DNA from: Auanema rhodensis
Taxonomy: Eukaryota; Nematoda; Chromadorea; Rhabditida; Rhabditidae
Direction of reading: 5' to 3'
Assembly: GCA_964057225.1 (NCBI GenBank)
Contig: OZ059896.1
Location: 3,286,001 to 3,350,000 of the forward strand
DNA length: 64,000 nt
Under the pieces are notes generated by a model. It was given only the letters and a program-made list of their open reading frames with translations, was not told where the DNA came from and made no database searches. Made by a program: the position numbers and the translations under genes. Shown here one piece after another: positions 62,601-64,000 of the stretch. Position 1 is the stretch's first letter, and each line of letters starts with the position of its first letter.

Positions 62601-64000
62601 TGATATCTCGGTGCATTTTTAAGCTAGCGCAAATCTGATAACACAGATCGACGCAGCTTAAAAATCCGCATCGAATGCATTATACTACATGGAGAAACGC
62701 TCATCACAAAAATTAGTTATGATCGTTTGAAAAATGATGCATTAGTGTATGTTGAGTTTACATGTACACTCAACATTGCTTCCAAAAACATTTTGACAAA
62801 ATTTTTTCGAAAAATTTCAAAATAATTTCGCAAAAAGTAGATGTTTTTAGATTCCTTTTTTTGAGGCAAAAACGATGGACAATGTTATTCAACGAAAAAA
62901 TTAATTCTTCAGGGTGAAAATCGAGGATATAAGTGTGAACTTATATCAGTTAATATCTCGGTGCATTTTTAAGCTAGCGCAAATCTGATAACACAGATCG
63001 ACGCAGCTTAAAAAACCGCATCGAATGCACTATATTACATTGAGAAAAGCTTAATACAAAAATTAGTTATGATCGTTTGAAAAATGATGCATTAGTGTAT
63101 GTTGAGTTTCCATGTACACTCAACATTGCTTCCAAAAACATTTTGACAAAAATTTTTTCGAAAAATTTCAAAATAATTTAGCAAAAAGTAGATGTTTTTA
63201 GATTCCTTCTTTCAAGGCAAAAACGATGGACAATGTTATTCAACGAAAAAATTAATTCTTCAGGGTGAAAATCGAGGATATAAGAGTGAACTTATATCAG
63301 TTGATATCTCGGTGCATTTTTAAGCTAGCGCAAATCTGATAACACAGATCGACGCAGCTTAAAAATCCGCATCGAATGCATTATACTACATGGAGAAACG
63401 CTCATCACAAAAATTAGTTATGATCGTTTGAAAAATGATGCATTAGTGTATGTTGAGTTTCCATGTACACTCAAAATTGCTTCCAAAAACATTTTGACAA
63501 AAATTTTTTCGAAAAATTTCAAAATAATTTAGCAAAAAGTAGATGTTTTTAGATTCCTTCTTTCAAGGCAAAAACGATGGACAATGTTATTCAACGAAAA
63601 AATTAATTCTTCAGGGTGAAAATCGAGGATATAAGTGTGAACTTATATCAGTTGATATCTCGGTGCATTTTTAAGCTAGCGCAAATCTGATAACACAGAT
63701 CGACGCAGCTTAAAAGTCCGCATCGAATGCACTATACTACATTAAGAAAAGCTTAATACAAAAATTAGTTATGATCGTTTGAAAAATGATGCATTAGTGT
63801 ATGTTGAGTTTCCATGTACACTCAAAATTGCTTCCAAAAACATTTTGACAAAAATTTTTTCGAAAAATTTCAAAATAATTTAGCAAAAAGTAGATGTTTT
63901 TAGATTCCTTCTTTCAAGGCAAAAACGATGGACAATGTTATTCAACGAAAAAATTAATTCTTCAGGGTGAAAATCGAGGAAATAAGTGTGAACTTATATC
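56607..64000. repeat. Array block 16: C-D-D trimers in a ~5965-bp superunit
   Basis: Monomers start at 56607, 56957, 57308, 57659, 58010, 58361, 58712, 59063, 59414, 59765, 60116, 60466, 60817, 61168, 61519, 61870, 62221, 62572, 62922, 63273, 63624 and 63975 (26-bp partial). Order: C-A-C-D-D-C-D-D-C-D-D-C-D-D-C-C-D-C-A-C-D-(D). Trimers repeat at 1053 bp. The opening series, C with gtttacatg, then A, C with ataagagtg, D, and the unit with gaggaaataag, returns at 62572 with an offset of 5965 bp. The mark atctgctaac is found at 59765, 60817 and 62221. Confidence 0.85.
60157..60158. repeat. 1-bp deletion in a D monomer
   Basis: The D monomer at 60116 reads ctcggtgattttt where others read ctcggtgcattttt, so one c is missing and the unit is 350 bp. 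It removes one base from the outer gtgcat arm of inverted repeat II. Confidence 0.8.

Larger units (their letters stand above)
1..64000. repeat. Satellite DNA array, ~351-bp monomer, about 182 tandem copies
   Basis: The same roughly 351-bp unit repeats head to tail across the whole window, always in one orientation. Starts of the motif cgagg (cgaga in a few copies) recur at 1, 352, 703, 1053, 1404, 1755, 2106 and so on to 63975. Most units are 351 bp. Many are 350 bp because the A/T run near base 226-237 is one base shorter (acaaaatttttt or acaaaacttttt for acaaaaatttttt). No gene, tRNA, rRNA or mobile element interrupts it, so every stretch without a gene is satellite. Monomer 1 is about 30% G+C. 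Such arrays are typical of eukaryotic centromeric or pericentromeric heterochromatin; that location is inferred. I do not recognise a named satellite family. Confidence 0.98.

Noticed and set aside
1-64000. CRISPR-like array of regularly spaced repeats
   Set aside because: Repeats are 351 bp and contiguous, with no unique spacers and no cas genes. The composition and monomer length fit eukaryotic satellite DNA.

Overview
The whole 64-kb window is one uninterrupted, head-to-tail satellite DNA array. The monomer is about 351 bp (mostly 350 or 351). I counted 182 consecutive repeat positions plus a 26-bp partial copy at the right edge. All copies have the same orientation, and both ends of the window lie inside the array. 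I found no gene, RNA gene, transposon, CRISPR array or single-copy DNA; the only non-satellite sequence is a 19-bp filler at 34607-34625. The first monomer has 104 G+C in 351 bp (about 30% GC) and 11 CpGs, above the roughly 7.7 expected from its composition. A many-kilobase array of long AT-rich monomers points to centromeric or pericentromeric heterochromatin of a eukaryote. The lack of CpG depletion fits a lightly methylated genome such as many insects, but this is inference and I cannot name the species or satellite family.

Monomers fall into six recurring subtypes, named here A to F, separated mainly by bases 93-136 of the monomer (register: base 1 is the c of cgagg). A: aaaccgcat with cattgagaaaagctt. 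B: acatagagaaacgctcaat. C: actacatggagaaacgctc with catcac. D: agtccgcat with actacattaagaaaagctt. E: gatcgaagcag with aatacattaagaaacgc. F: attacattgaggaaagctt, usually with gattgtttg. B' is B carrying agtccgcat. Chimeras of these occur throughout.

Layout, left to right. 1-4558: A/B/C-rich. 4559-7364: eight-monomer block, copied at 13982-16787. 7365-11177: D-E-C motifs. 11178-13981: copy of the window's start. 16788-23802: mixed, where B disappears. 23803-29412: two adjacent 2805-bp eight-monomer higher-order repeats. 29413-34323: C/F-rich. 34324-34865: rearranged composite. 34866-42570: mixed C/D/A/F. 42571-53450: five-monomer E-F-D-F-D repeats and F-rich DNA. 53451-54500: triplicated D/C chimera. 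54501-56606: mixed. 56607-64000: C-D-D trimers inside a roughly 5965-bp superunit.

The array has therefore grown by unequal exchange at several scales (dimers, trimers, 5-mers, 8-mers and blocks above 2.8 kb). Each monomer also carries conserved dyad symmetries, including a long hairpin-forming element at bases 45-93, and a conserved segment at about 137-230 whose function is unknown.
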